In this document: piece by piece, positions 6,596 through 14,080 of the stretch | Layout of the letters: the number at the start of each line of letters is the position of its first letter | How positions within the stretch are numbered: the first letter of the stretch is position 1 | NCBI GenBank assembly: GCA_019090765.1 | Contig: JAHRVJ010000285.1 | Span: 1 to 15,872, forward strand | Direction: 5' to 3' | Length of the DNA: 15,872 nucleotides | Source of the DNA: Ilumatobacteraceae bacterium | GTDB taxonomy: Bacteria > Actinomycetota > Acidimicrobiia > Acidimicrobiales > Ilumatobacteraceae | Position numbers and translations under genes: made by a program | Notes under the pieces: model-generated | Databases searched by the model: none | The model's input: the letters and a program-made list of their open reading frames with translations, nothing else | Told to the model about the DNA's origin: nothing

Positions 6596-7216
6596 ATGAC
6601 TCGCTTGTCGGCCAGCCATGCTGATGAACGCCAGCACGACCGAGCCGCAATCCTGCTCGCCGGAGGAGCCGGAACCCGGTTTCGGGGCCCAGGGCACAAG
6701 CTCCTCGCAACCGTCAACGCACCAACAACCGCAACAGTCATTGAGCACGCTCTGACGCACGCTCGGGAGGCCGATATCGGGCCAGTGATCGTGGTTACCG
6801 GAGCACTCCCCGAGCCAATCGCCCCCGAGCTAATTGGCGACGACGTCATTATCTGTCAGAACGAACTGTGGGCGCAGGGCCAGATCACCTCCGTCCAGGC
6901 CGGTATAGAAATCGCCCGCGCACTCGGTTGCACCCGGGTCGTAGTCGGCCTCGGGGACCAACCATTTGTCAGCCCCGACGCCTGGCGTCTAGTCGCGAAC
7001 GATCCATCTCCTATCGCTGTCGCGACTTACAACGGCCAGCGCGGTAATCCCGTGGCGCTGGCCGACGAAACGTGGCCACTGCTACCGACAACCGGTGACG
7101 AAGGCGCACGATCCCTGATCCGTGCTCGTCCAGATCTCGTATCTGAAGTATCGTGCCCGGGTTCACCCGCCGACATCGACACCACAGAGGATCTTCACCG
7201 ATGGCAGAACAACTGA
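6596..7216 (+). CDS. MobA/MocA-like nucleotidyltransferase (molybdopterin cytidylyltransferase candidate)
   Basis: A 206-residue NTP-transferase of the MobA-like (NTP_transf_3) family. The nucleotide-binding loop is LAGGAGTRF (21-29) followed by Lys35 in GHKLL; GDQPF (120-124) is the metal-binding acidic motif, RGNPV (149-153) and GDEGAR (167-172) are typical of the MocA type, and DIDT (193-196) closes the domain. MocA attaches CMP to molybdopterin to form the MCD cofactor that CO dehydrogenase and related hydroxylases use, so this gene fits between the XdhC pair and coxG. CTP specificity rather than GTP is inferred from context. ATG 6596 is preferred to TTG 6548, since the extra 16 residues look unlike the family. 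Its last 16 bases overlap coxG, suggesting translational coupling. Confidence 0.88.
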   Translation: MTRLSASHADERQHDRAAILLAGGAGTRFRGPGHKLLATVNAPTTATVIEHALTHAREADIGPVIVVTGALPEPIAPELIGDDVIICQNELWAQGQITSVQAGIEIARALGCTRVVVGLGDQPFVSPDAWRLVANDPSPIAVATYNGQRGNPVALADETWPLLPTTGDEGARSLIRARPDLVSEVSCPGSPADIDTTEDLHRWQNN

Positions 7217-7842
7217 TTAACGAATTCACGGTCAATCGCCCCATCGACGAGGCGTGGCCGCTGATCACCGACCTTGAGCGAATTGCTCCGTGTCTTCCTG
7301 GCGCCGAACTGCAAGAGGTAGAAGGTGAGACCTACCGCGGTGTCGTCAAGGTGAAGCTCGGCGCGATCAGCAGCCAGTTCAAAGGCGAGGCGCACACCGT
7401 GGAGCGCGACGATGAGAACTATCGCGTCGTCATCAAAGGGTCGGGTCGCGACACCGGCGGTCGAGGCAACGCATCCGCGGAAATCACCGCTCAGGCCGAA
7501 GAACTATCGCCAACCAGTGCCCGCGTAGTCGTCACCACCGACCTTCATATCACCGGGAAAGTCGCCCAATTCGGGCGGGGCATTATGGGCGACGTCAGCG
7601 CAAAATTGATGGAGCAGTTTGCTGACAACCTGAACGAGATGCTCGACCAACAGGGCCTCGCCACGGCCAGCACCGAAATTCCAGATAGCTCCGATGAGCC
7701 CCAGCTACGCAAGATCGACGGTCCCGCTACGGAGCCAATTGACCTGATGGAAGTCGGTGGCAGTTCGATCCTCAAACGAGCAGCCCCCGCAATGTTGGCA
7801 CTGCTGCTGCTGATGCTGCTGCTAAGGCGCCGACGGAGCTGA
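7201..7842 (+). CDS. coxG: CoxG, SRPBCC-domain protein with C-terminal membrane tail
   Basis: A 213-residue CoxG protein. Residues 1-150 form the SRPBCC lipid-binding fold with family wording (FTVNRPIDEAWPLITDLERIAPCLPGA; YRGVVKVKLGAISSQFKG; GKVAQFGRGIMGDVSAKLMEQFA). A polar linker (151-190) leads to one hydrophobic segment at about 193-208 (AAPAMLALLLLMLLL) ended by RRRRS, a tail anchor with positive residues on the cytoplasmic side. In O. carboxidovorans CoxG recruits CO dehydrogenase to the membrane, and in mycobacteria CoxG is reported to carry menaquinone to the enzyme. The presence of CoxG with this tail argues for a membrane-coupled, respiratory Cox enzyme. It starts inside the MobA-like gene, and its stop shares one base with the next start (TGATG). 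Confidence 0.94.
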   Translation: MAEQLINEFTVNRPIDEAWPLITDLERIAPCLPGAELQEVEGETYRGVVKVKLGAISSQFKGEAHTVERDDENYRVVIKGSGRDTGGRGNASAEITAQAEELSPTSARVVVTTDLHITGKVAQFGRGIMGDVSAKLMEQFADNLNEMLDQQGLATASTEIPDSSDEPQLRKIDGPATEPIDLMEVGGSSILKRAAPAMLALLLLMLLLRRRRS

Positions 7843-8303
7843 TGGACGACCGGTCACGAGTCGAGCAACTTCTCGGCAGACCCCCACGAGGCGCCTTCGA
7901 AGTTGTGGTTCGCGACCCCCTTGGCGACCCGGTTGTCATCCGCAACGATCCCTTCCTCGACGACCTCACACCAATGCCCACCCGCTATTACCTCGTATCG
8001 ACTGAGTTGGTCAAGGCCGTCAGCCGCGTCGAGGCCGCGGGCGGCGTGCGACGCGCCGAGCTAGAGATCGATCGCGCAGCAATCGCCGCCACCCACTCCC
8101 GGTACGAAGCCGACCGCAACACTGCAATCCCGCAATCCCATCAGGGTCCGCTGCCCTACGGCGGCGTAGGTGGCACCCGGACCGGCATCAAGTGCCTCCA
8201 CGCTCACGTGGCCTACTCGCTCGCGGGCGGCGAGGACCCCGTCGGGTTATGGACCCTTAGGCAACTTGATCTCGCGACCTTCAACGACGGGCCCAGCCGG
8301 TGA
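7842..8303 (+). CDS. DUF501-family protein
   Basis: A 153-residue protein of the DUF501 family, which is found mainly in Actinomycetota and has no assigned biochemical activity. Family marks are GRPPRG (12-17), a Pro-Thr-Arg-Tyr-Tyr segment ending in LVST (46-54), EAAGGVRRAE (64-73) and the C-terminal IKCLHAHVAYSLAGG (116-130) with a Cys-x-His. No signal peptide or membrane helix is visible. In many actinobacteria DUF501 genes lie next to a Ppx/GppA phosphatase gene, and here too a Ppx-like gene follows by GTGA overlap. The start shares one base with the coxG stop, so the protein should be made together with CoxG. A role in CO dehydrogenase is not implied by what is known of the family. Confidence 0.87.
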   Translation: MDDRSRVEQLLGRPPRGAFEVVVRDPLGDPVVIRNDPFLDDLTPMPTRYYLVSTELVKAVSRVEAAGGVRRAELEIDRAAIAATHSRYEADRNTAIPQSHQGPLPYGGVGGTRTGIKCLHAHVAYSLAGGEDPVGLWTLRQLDLATFNDGPSR

Positions 8304-8806
8304 GCCCGGCTCCAGGTGAACTCACTGTGGCCATCAATGATCGAACGGTCGGGATCGACATGGCTGGCGGCAGCAGCTTCGTCATCCCACACGGCCCGCT
8401 GAGCTTGCTGGATGGCCCTCTCGAACGCGCCGATCCGCCACGGCCCGAGCACCTCACAAATGCCCTCGCCGCCGTGCATGACCACCTCGACGACATCTTG
8501 ATCGATACGCCTGCGGTTGCCGACTGCACCTTGGTCGTCGCCACCGGTGGACATGCTTTGGCCCTCGCCCGCGTCGAAATCGGAAACGAAACCATTCCGA
8601 GCAACTATCGACTGCACCGCGCAGCCGCTGACGACCTATTCCGCACTCTGGTGGCGGAGCCAGTTGCCGAGCGCCTCTTTAACCCCTGCCTCACAAATGA
8701 GCATGTTGAAACCATTGTCGGCACGTGTTGCGTGATACTTGCCATCATGCGGCGGCTTGAACTCAACGACATCGAGGTTTCCTCTACGGACCAAGGGGTC
8801 GACTGA
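8300..8806 (+). CDS. C-terminal half of a Ppx/GppA-type (ASKHA) domain, stand-alone
   Basis: A 168-residue protein that aligns by eye with the second half of exopolyphosphatase/pppGpp phosphatase domains. VGIDMAGGSSFVI (17-29) matches the second phosphate loop (IDIGGGSTE in Ppx), VVATGGHALALA (79-90) the GASGT adenine-side loop, and the end (LTNEHVETIVGTCCVILAIMRRLELNDIEVS) the ERADVIVPGA..IL..L..L...L.VS helix and strand. The first half of the fold, with the first phosphate loop and catalytic acid, is absent, and the upstream sequence is occupied by DUF501, so it has not merely been mis-started. Full-length family members have about 300 or more residues. GTG 8300 overlaps the DUF501 stop. 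Enzymatic polyphosphate cleavage seems unlikely; it may be a binding or structural derivative, or part of a split enzyme. Not interrupted by stops. Confidence 0.7.
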   Translation: MSPAPGELTVAINDRTVGIDMAGGSSFVIPHGPLSLLDGPLERADPPRPEHLTNALAAVHDHLDDILIDTPAVADCTLVVATGGHALALARVEIGNETIPSNYRLHRAAADDLFRTLVAEPVAERLFNPCLTNEHVETIVGTCCVILAIMRRLELNDIEVSSTDQGVD

Positions 8807-8807
8807 G

Positions 8808-9458
8808 ATGTCGCTCCGCCATCCCTCGCGTAGCTCTACTCCAGTGCGACTCACCGGCCGTAGGGTCACGTTGCGCCCGCTGGCTGCCAATGATTTTCGC
8901 GACTGGCGCGAGGTTCGCCAGCGCAACGCCGAGTGGCTAACGGTATGGGAACCGAGCCGGGCCGCTAGGCAACCCGACCCCACCAAGGACCGGTCCGCAT
9001 TTACTGCTCGGTGCCAGCAGCGCGATCGCGATCGCACCAGCGGAACCGCGTATCAGTTCGGGCTGTTCGTAGGCAAAGAACTCGCTGGCGAGGTCAACCT
9101 CAACAATGTGATCCGCGGAGCGATGCAGTCGGGAACCCTCGGCTACTGGATTGACCAGCGCCACGCCGGAAACGCATACATCGCAGAGGGCGTGGTGGTG
9201 GTGCTGCAGTTTGCATTCGAGCAACTCGAGCTGCATCGGATGGAAATCTGCATTGTTCCGCGCAACCAACGCAGCGTTCGGGTGATGGAGAAATTAGCCA
9301 TCCGCGAAGAGGGCATCGCGCAGCGCTACCTCGAAATCAACGGAGTTTGGGAAGACCACATCCGCTACGGGATCACCGTGGAGGAATGGCAACAACGCCG
9401 GGTCGACCTAATGGCAAACTGGATCGAACTCTCGACCGACCTAACGTTCGAAAGTTGA
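8808..9458 (+). CDS. GNAT-family N-acetyltransferase (RimJ/RimL type)
   Basis: A 216-residue acetyltransferase of the Acetyltransf_3 / RimJ-RimL group, which acetylates N-terminal or small-molecule amines from acetyl-CoA. Marks are RLTGRRVTLRPL (14-25), an internal GEVNLNN strand (94-100), LGYWIDQRHAGNAYIAEGV (111-129) as the acetyl-CoA loop, and the distal HRMEICIVPRNQRSVRVMEKL helix (143-163) followed by EEGIAQRYLEINGVWEDHIRYG. The ATG follows the preceding stop by one base, so it is the fourth gene of the coupled run from coxG. The order DUF501 - Ppx-like - RimJ-like does not suggest a single pathway; substrate unknown. It converges on the small basic gene with only 3 bases between the stop codons. 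Confidence 0.9.
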   Translation: MSLRHPSRSSTPVRLTGRRVTLRPLAANDFRDWREVRQRNAEWLTVWEPSRAARQPDPTKDRSAFTARCQQRDRDRTSGTAYQFGLFVGKELAGEVNLNNVIRGAMQSGTLGYWIDQRHAGNAYIAEGVVVVLQFAFEQLELHRMEICIVPRNQRSVRVMEKLAIREEGIAQRYLEINGVWEDHIRYGITVEEWQQRRVDLMANWIELSTDLTFES

Positions 9459-9461
9459 GAT

Positions 9462-9800
9462 CTATTGGATAGAAAGCCCGGCGTTAGCGCGCGCCGCCTG
9501 CAGTGCCGCTGCACGATCACGGCGCATTTGCGTTCTCCGCTTCCACATCTTGGTTTTCCAGTGTCGCTTGGTGCGATTGCGCTTAGCCAACTTGGTCTTG
9601 GCAATCTCAGCGTCGTGATGATGGAGAGGTCTCCACTCTTCGCCCGGCTCATGGACATCTCGCGGGTCGACACCCGCTGAAACATCTTGAGCAACGCTGC
9701 GAAGCTCGACGTGGACGCGGTGACGCTCGCTGTGAGCGTGAGCACGCACTTCCTGCTTAATCGGCACTAGCACCTCGGCGGTGCGGTGACGCTGGCTCAT
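9462..9800 (-). CDS. Small, very basic protein of unknown function
   Basis: A 112-residue protein that I do not recognise. The N-terminal half (1-62) is mixed and His-rich (HAHSERHRVH at 21-30, LHHHD at 59-63). Residues 68-96 are densely basic (AKTKLAKRNRTKRHWKTKMWKRRTQMRR region), followed by an Ala-rich end (98-108). No signal peptide, membrane helix or zinc-cysteine motif; there are no cysteines. The charge pattern would suit nucleic-acid or ribosome binding, but that is inference. It is very probably a real gene: AGGAGGT lies 5 bases before the ATG, the best Shine-Dalgarno in the window. It is divergent from moxR and ends 3 bases from the acetyltransferase stop. Confidence 0.7.
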   Translation of the reverse strand: MSQRHRTAEVLVPIKQEVRAHAHSERHRVHVELRSVAQDVSAGVDPRDVHEPGEEWRPLHHHDAEIAKTKLAKRNRTKRHWKTKMWKRRTQMRRDRAAALQAARANAGLSIQ

Positions 9801-9805
9801 TGGCT

Positions 9806-9812
9806 ACCTCCT
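9806..9812 (-). promoter_or_regulatory. Perfect Shine-Dalgarno of the small basic gene
   Basis: On the minus strand AGGAGGT stands 5 bases before the ATG at 9800. It decides that start and implies a transcript with a leader, in contrast to the apparently leaderless genes elsewhere in the window. Confidence 0.85.
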
Positions 9813-10014
9813 GCTTCGTGGAATTCACGGTGGTTTCGGTTGCTATCGCTTCTGACGGTACTGCACCAGCAGCGGACGCGCCATGAGGTCGTGTAACGAT
9901 TCTGCGCGATTTGGTCAGCGCCCAGATCGGAGTCAAGGTCTTGCCGAAACAGGTCGATAAACAGCAGTGGACACGCTGCCGCCGCCGACTCCTCCTCTAC
10001 CCACGGAACGACCA

Positions 10015-10968
10015 ATGTCAACGGCTCGCGCAACTGGTTCGGACAACGTCGAAGCTCTGGGGGCACGGCTGATCGGGACAATCGAGTCGGTCGTCGCAGG
10101 CAAGCCAGAGACCATCGAGATCACTGTCGCGACCCTGTTATCTCAGGGCAACCTGCTAATTGAAGACATCCCCGGGGTGGGTAAGACCCTCCTGGCTCAG
10201 GCGTTGGCTTTGGCCGTCGGCGGGTCGTTCAAGCGCATCCAAGGCACTTCCGACCTCCTGCCGGGTGACGTCACGGGGTCGATGGTTCCCGGCAATGACG
10301 GACACACGATGACTTTCCGGCCAGGTCCCGTCTTTGCCAACATTGTTGTCTTCGACGAACTGAACCGCGCGACACCGCGCACTCAGTCGGCGTTACTCGA
10401 ACTAGCCGAAGAAGCAACGGTCACCGTCGACGGCGTCAGTCACGACCTACCCAGGCCGTTCATGTTGGTTGCGACACAGAACCCGATTGACATTGCCGGC
10501 ACCTACGGTTTAGGCGAAGGCGCGCTTGACCGTTTCGGCGCGTCCGTGACCCCTGGAAGAGCAGCGCCAGACTCCGAGTTGGAGGTGTTAACCGGGCGCA
10601 GAGGGCGCTCCGTTCTCGATGCCATAGAACCAGTCACCACGCTCGACGAACTTGCAGATGCTCGACTCTTCGTCTCAACCGTGCACGTCGCCGACGCGAT
10701 CGCGCATTACGTCGTCGAGCTACTCGAGGCAACGCGCAATCACCCCAAGATTCGCCTCGGCGCATCCACACGGGCCGGAGTGTCCGTGATCGCCCTGGCC
10801 CGCGCTCGGGCCGTTCTCCGTGGTCGCGACTATGTGACTCCTGATGACGTCGTGGCGGTCGCCGTTCCAGCGCTCGCACACCGCGTTGCAGGTAGCAACG
10901 CAACAGTGACTGATGGTCGATCACTGGTCGCCGAGTGCCTGGCCGGGCTCAGCCCTCCAAGTATCTGA
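10015..10968 (+). CDS. MoxR-family AAA+ ATPase
   Basis: A 317-residue MoxR-proper ATPase, distinct from CoxD. Walker A is in DIPGVGKT (51-58), then FKRIQGTSDLLPGDVTGS (72-89), FRPGPVFANIVVFDELNRA (101-119, Walker B VVFDE) and the sensor-1 ATQNPID (near 159-165); LGEGALDRF carries the arginine-finger region. Members act with DUF58 or VWA proteins as chaperones for secreted or metal-containing complexes. Here the DUF58-TgpA gene follows after 10 bases, the classic MoxR - DUF58 - transglutaminase order. ATG 10015 gives the normal family length; GTG 9967 is in frame and adds 16 Pro-rich residues, and a GATAAA sequence 5 bases before that GTG means it cannot be excluded. No clear Shine-Dalgarno before either start. 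Confidence 0.92.
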   Translation: MSTARATGSDNVEALGARLIGTIESVVAGKPETIEITVATLLSQGNLLIEDIPGVGKTLLAQALALAVGGSFKRIQGTSDLLPGDVTGSMVPGNDGHTMTFRPGPVFANIVVFDELNRATPRTQSALLELAEEATVTVDGVSHDLPRPFMLVATQNPIDIAGTYGLGEGALDRFGASVTPGRAAPDSELEVLTGRRGRSVLDAIEPVTTLDELADARLFVSTVHVADAIAHYVVELLEATRNHPKIRLGASTRAGVSVIALARARAVLRGRDYVTPDDVVAVAVPALAHRVAGSNATVTDGRSLVAECLAGLSPPSI

Positions 10969-10978
10969 TCGACGCGTG

Positions 10979-13900
10979 ATGTCTGAAGAGCGTGTCGCGC
11001 GAGCGAAGCTTCGCCCCGCAGGACTATCACCGGGAGCAGCCAGCTTCATCGGCGCGTGGGTTGTCGGGCTCGCGATCGCTCGACTCACCGGTGCGACGGC
11101 GGTCATCTTGTTACTCGTCGCGGGTTTGGTCGGTATCGGGTGCGCGTTGCTCGGTGGCTGGCTCAATGTCCGATGTGCATCCGTCACCGTGCTCAACGCG
11201 CCTGACGCTGCAACAGTCGGTTCAGCGACCCGCCTAACGATCGAACTACACGCGGCGGACCGCCTGCCTGACGATGCCCGGGTTCAGTTCTCAACGACCG
11301 AACGTTTCGATACCGCAGTCGCTGAAGTCGACCTCGTAGATCGCGACAATATGTGGGCCGACGATGGTCACAATCCGACACTGCGGATCGGCACCGACGC
11401 TCGTTTCGAGCAGGCTGGGATCATCAGACAGCTCACGGCGCGGGTTGAATCACCCGGCCCCGCAGGTCTGATCTGGTGGCGACGAACCATCACTATTCCG
11501 ATCCAACCAATCCACGTGGCTCCGCCAGCATGTGGTCCGGTACTCCCGATCGAGAGTCGAGCGTCGCGTCGCGACGGCTCCGCAACAAGCGAACGAGGCA
11601 GCCATGCTGGTGAAATCGATGGCATCCGGGCCTGGCGGGAAGGCGACCCCGGCGAAGGAATCCACTGGCCGTCAACGCTGCGCGCGGGAAGCCTCATCGT
11701 GCATGACAGAGTCGCCGCGTCCGACACGACCTGGTTGGTGCCGTATGAAGGACACGACCAGCCTGCCCAACTGCGCTGGACCCTTGGCGAGGGGCTCCGC
11801 CAAGGCCATGACGTCTTGCTTGATATTGGATCACCCAGCAATGAACCAATCCCGGTTACGTCTGAGGTAGCAGCGGCGTATTGGTCCGCCGAGCTAGCGG
11901 AACGAATCAAGCAGAACTCCAATCCAGCGACTCGCAAGCGACGCTCCAGGACACGCCAGCGGGCCGCCAAATTGGAACAGACAGCGAGCATTGACGGATC
12001 CGCCCGGGTATCTGCCACGGTCGCGGCGATCCTCGCGTTAGCGATGCTGCTTGGGGCTCTCTCGGCGGTTGCGCTCAGCGCGTTGCTGGCAGCTTTGGGG
12101 CTGGTGCTCGGCGCCGCAGTCTCACTCCACTTTGCTCGATCGGGCGGGGAGAGACCGCTACCACTACGCATCGGAGTTGGGCTCGCCGCAGTGGGAGCAC
12201 TCGCGGGGATTGCTGCCAAGGCTGACGGCGTTGAAGGCCTGCTCGCAGCTCTTCGCGGACCGATGCCAAACCTGCTGATGCTGCTCGTCGTACTCCACGG
12301 CTTCGAAGTCACCGATCGGCGCACGCTACGTGTGCACCAGGCAATGATTTTCGTTGTCGCCGTTTACGCCGCGGGTCTGCGCATCGACGGGGATCTCGGG
12401 TGGTGGATGACTGCATGGGGTATTGCATTCGCTGTATCCATCATGTCGACGACGCGGCGCTCGAACCCGCGCCCCGCAAGCTTCAGAGCTACTCGCGAGC
12501 CCGTCGCCGTCAGGCGCGCCGGGCGCCGACGAGCATCGGTGTTGCGTGCTACCGGCTGGATCGTGACCGCTGGAATCGTTGCCCTGGCCGTTCTTAGCGT
12601 GGTGCCGATACCCGACGGACCGGCACGGCTCGGTCTACCCGCCTTGGCCAGCAATGAACATCCGGCTGGCACACCTGGTGGGTTGGGAGGTCCAGCCGAC
12701 CCCACCACGCCGGGGAACGATCCGGACCCCGCCGAGCGCGGAGCGGTCGGTGAGGCTGGCGGATACCGCGGGTTCACCGAGACCCTCGACACGTCGCTGC
12801 GGGGTGACCTCGGCGACGATGTCGTGATGCGCGTCAGGTCACCTGAGCCAGCCTTCTGGAGAGCGCAAACGTTCGCTGATTTCGATGGTCGCACGTGGCG
12901 CGTATCACCCGACATCGGCGTACCCCATGGCGGGCCAACAATCGATGTTCCGCCAACACTCGGCGACGCAACCGGAGGGGGCATCGAAGCGAAAGAGCTC
13001 GTACAGACCTATTTCATCGAAACCGACCTTCCCAACGTTGTGTTTGCGGCCTACAGGCCAACACGTGTGATCTTCGACGGGAACGTCTGGACTCGCCCAG
13101 ACGGCGCCCTGCGTTCTGACATCACGCTTGGCAAAGGCTCCGCCTACACGGTTGTATCGAGCCGCCTTCAGGTGACACCCAAGATCCTTCGTTCGCAAGG
13201 TGACATTGGTGCGGTCTTCGATGACTTCGCGCGAAACGATTCAACCATCGACCTTGAGCCATTTCTGCGACTTCCAGACTCGACCACTGAGCGCACACTG
13301 GAGCTGGCCGCAAACCTGCGAACGCCTGGTGAGTCGACATACGACACGATTCTGGCCTATCAGGCTTGGCTCGCAGCCAATACCGAGTACGACTTGGACG
13401 CGCCAGTTCCGGCGCCCGGGGCTGACGCCGTTGACGACTATTTGTTTGAATCCCGTCGCGGCTTTTGCGAGCAGATCGCATCCACCCTCGCAGTGATGTT
13501 GCGTAGCCAAGGCGTGCCGACTCGACTCGCCTCGGGATACATCCCAGGTGAGCGTGACCGAGTTTCCGGGGTCTGGAAAGTGCGTGCCAGTGATGCCCAC
13601 TCGTGGGTCGAGGTGTGGTTCCCTCAGACCGGCTGGGAAGCCTTCGACCCAACCGCACAGGTACCACTCGCTGGCGATACAAGCAATGGCACGGTGGGGG
13701 GAGATCTGGTCGGCGCAGCCGTATCGTCAATTCGCTCGCATGCCGTTGAACTGTCATTGCTGGGCATCATGGCACTAGTCGGATGGGCCGGAATCCAGCC
13801 GTTCCGTCGAGCACTTCGTAATCGTCGACGCGGCCGGTGGGGAGTGCTGCAAGATCGCTTCTCAGCACTGACACCAGATCTGTCCGCAGGTGCTCCGCTA

Positions 13901-14080
13901 CAAACAAACCCGGGGATCGCCCGCCGGTTGGAGGAGGAGCTAGACGACGAAGTTGGACCCACGACAGTTGCAGAAGCACTCGACCGTGCTGCATTCGACG
14001 CTCGATGGACCGACAACGACGACGCGTTCGAGCAAATCCGTAACGCCGTCAGCACCCTCGAACGGAAGGCTCGCAAGTAG
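10979..14080 (+). CDS. DUF58 - TgpA-type transglutaminase fusion, membrane protein
   Basis: A 1033-residue chain that joins two proteins usually encoded separately. Part one (1-about 335) is DUF58: two N-terminal hydrophobic helices (about 18-62), a beta-rich region, and the DUF58 signature DGIRAWREGDPGEGIHWPST at 215-234. After an Arg/Lys-rich linker (about 310-335), part two is TgpA: several membrane helices (about 345-490), an Arg-rich loop, another helix (about 525-545), and a large external domain. The transglutaminase core is complete, with Cys830 (RGFCEQ), His874 (DAHSWVEV) and Asp890 (AFDPTAQ). A last helix (about 914-941) leads to a cytoplasmic tail (942-1033) of the DUF4129 position. 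Partner of the MoxR encoded 10 bases upstream. ATG 10979 lies after the moxR stop; upstream in-frame starts would overlap moxR. Probably acts in envelope assembly; substrate unknown. Confidence 0.88.
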   Translation: MSEERVARAKLRPAGLSPGAASFIGAWVVGLAIARLTGATAVILLLVAGLVGIGCALLGGWLNVRCASVTVLNAPDAATVGSATRLTIELHAADRLPDDARVQFSTTERFDTAVAEVDLVDRDNMWADDGHNPTLRIGTDARFEQAGIIRQLTARVESPGPAGLIWWRRTITIPIQPIHVAPPACGPVLPIESRASRRDGSATSERGSHAGEIDGIRAWREGDPGEGIHWPSTLRAGSLIVHDRVAASDTTWLVPYEGHDQPAQLRWTLGEGLRQGHDVLLDIGSPSNEPIPVTSEVAAAYWSAELAERIKQNSNPATRKRRSRTRQRAAKLEQTASIDGSARVSATVAAILALAMLLGALSAVALSALLAALGLVLGAAVSLHFARSGGERPLPLRIGVGLAAVGALAGIAAKADGVEGLLAALRGPMPNLLMLLVVLHGFEVTDRRTLRVHQAMIFVVAVYAAGLRIDGDLGWWMTAWGIAFAVSIMSTTRRSNPRPASFRATREPVAVRRAGRRRASVLRATGWIVTAGIVALAVLSVVPIPDGPARLGLPALASNEHPAGTPGGLGGPADPTTPGNDPDPAERGAVGEAGGYRGFTETLDTSLRGDLGDDVVMRVRSPEPAFWRAQTFADFDGRTWRVSPDIGVPHGGPTIDVPPTLGDATGGGIEAKELVQTYFIETDLPNVVFAAYRPTRVIFDGNVWTRPDGALRSDITLGKGSAYTVVSSRLQVTPKILRSQGDIGAVFDDFARNDSTIDLEPFLRLPDSTTERTLELAANLRTPGESTYDTILAYQAWLAANTEYDLDAPVPAPGADAVDDYLFESRRGFCEQIASTLAVMLRSQGVPTRLASGYIPGERDRVSGVWKVRASDAHSWVEVWFPQTGWEAFDPTAQVPLAGDTSNGTVGGDLVGAAVSSIRSHAVELSLLGIMALVGWAGIQPFRRALRNRRRGRWGVLQDRFSALTPDLSAGAPLQTNPGIARRLEEELDDEVGPTTVAEALDRAAFDARWTDNDDAFEQIRNAVSTLERKARK

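Noticed and set aside
9020..9035. GCGATCGC doubled palindrome in the acetyltransferase gene
   Set aside because: It resembles the HIP1 octamer of cyanobacteria but occurs only once in the window as a codon-driven Arg-Asp-Arg-Asp run; no sign of function.
9461..9473. TCTAT-TGG-ATAGA hairpin between the acetyltransferase and basic-protein stops
   Set aside because: Only five AT-rich pairs with a three-base loop; too weak to call a terminator.
9465..9680. Plus-strand 71-residue frame opposite the small basic gene
   Set aside because: No ribosome site or -10 pattern; the minus-strand gene has a perfect Shine-Dalgarno.
11368..12324. 318-residue minus-strand open frame opposite the DUF58-TgpA gene
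   Set aside because: Ser/Arg/Pro-rich antisense composition; the plus frame contains the DUF58 signature and membrane helices.
13122..13757. 211-residue minus-strand frame opposite the transglutaminase core
   Set aside because: The plus strand carries the intact Cys-His-Asp triad; the minus frame is Arg/Ser/Pro-rich without motifs.
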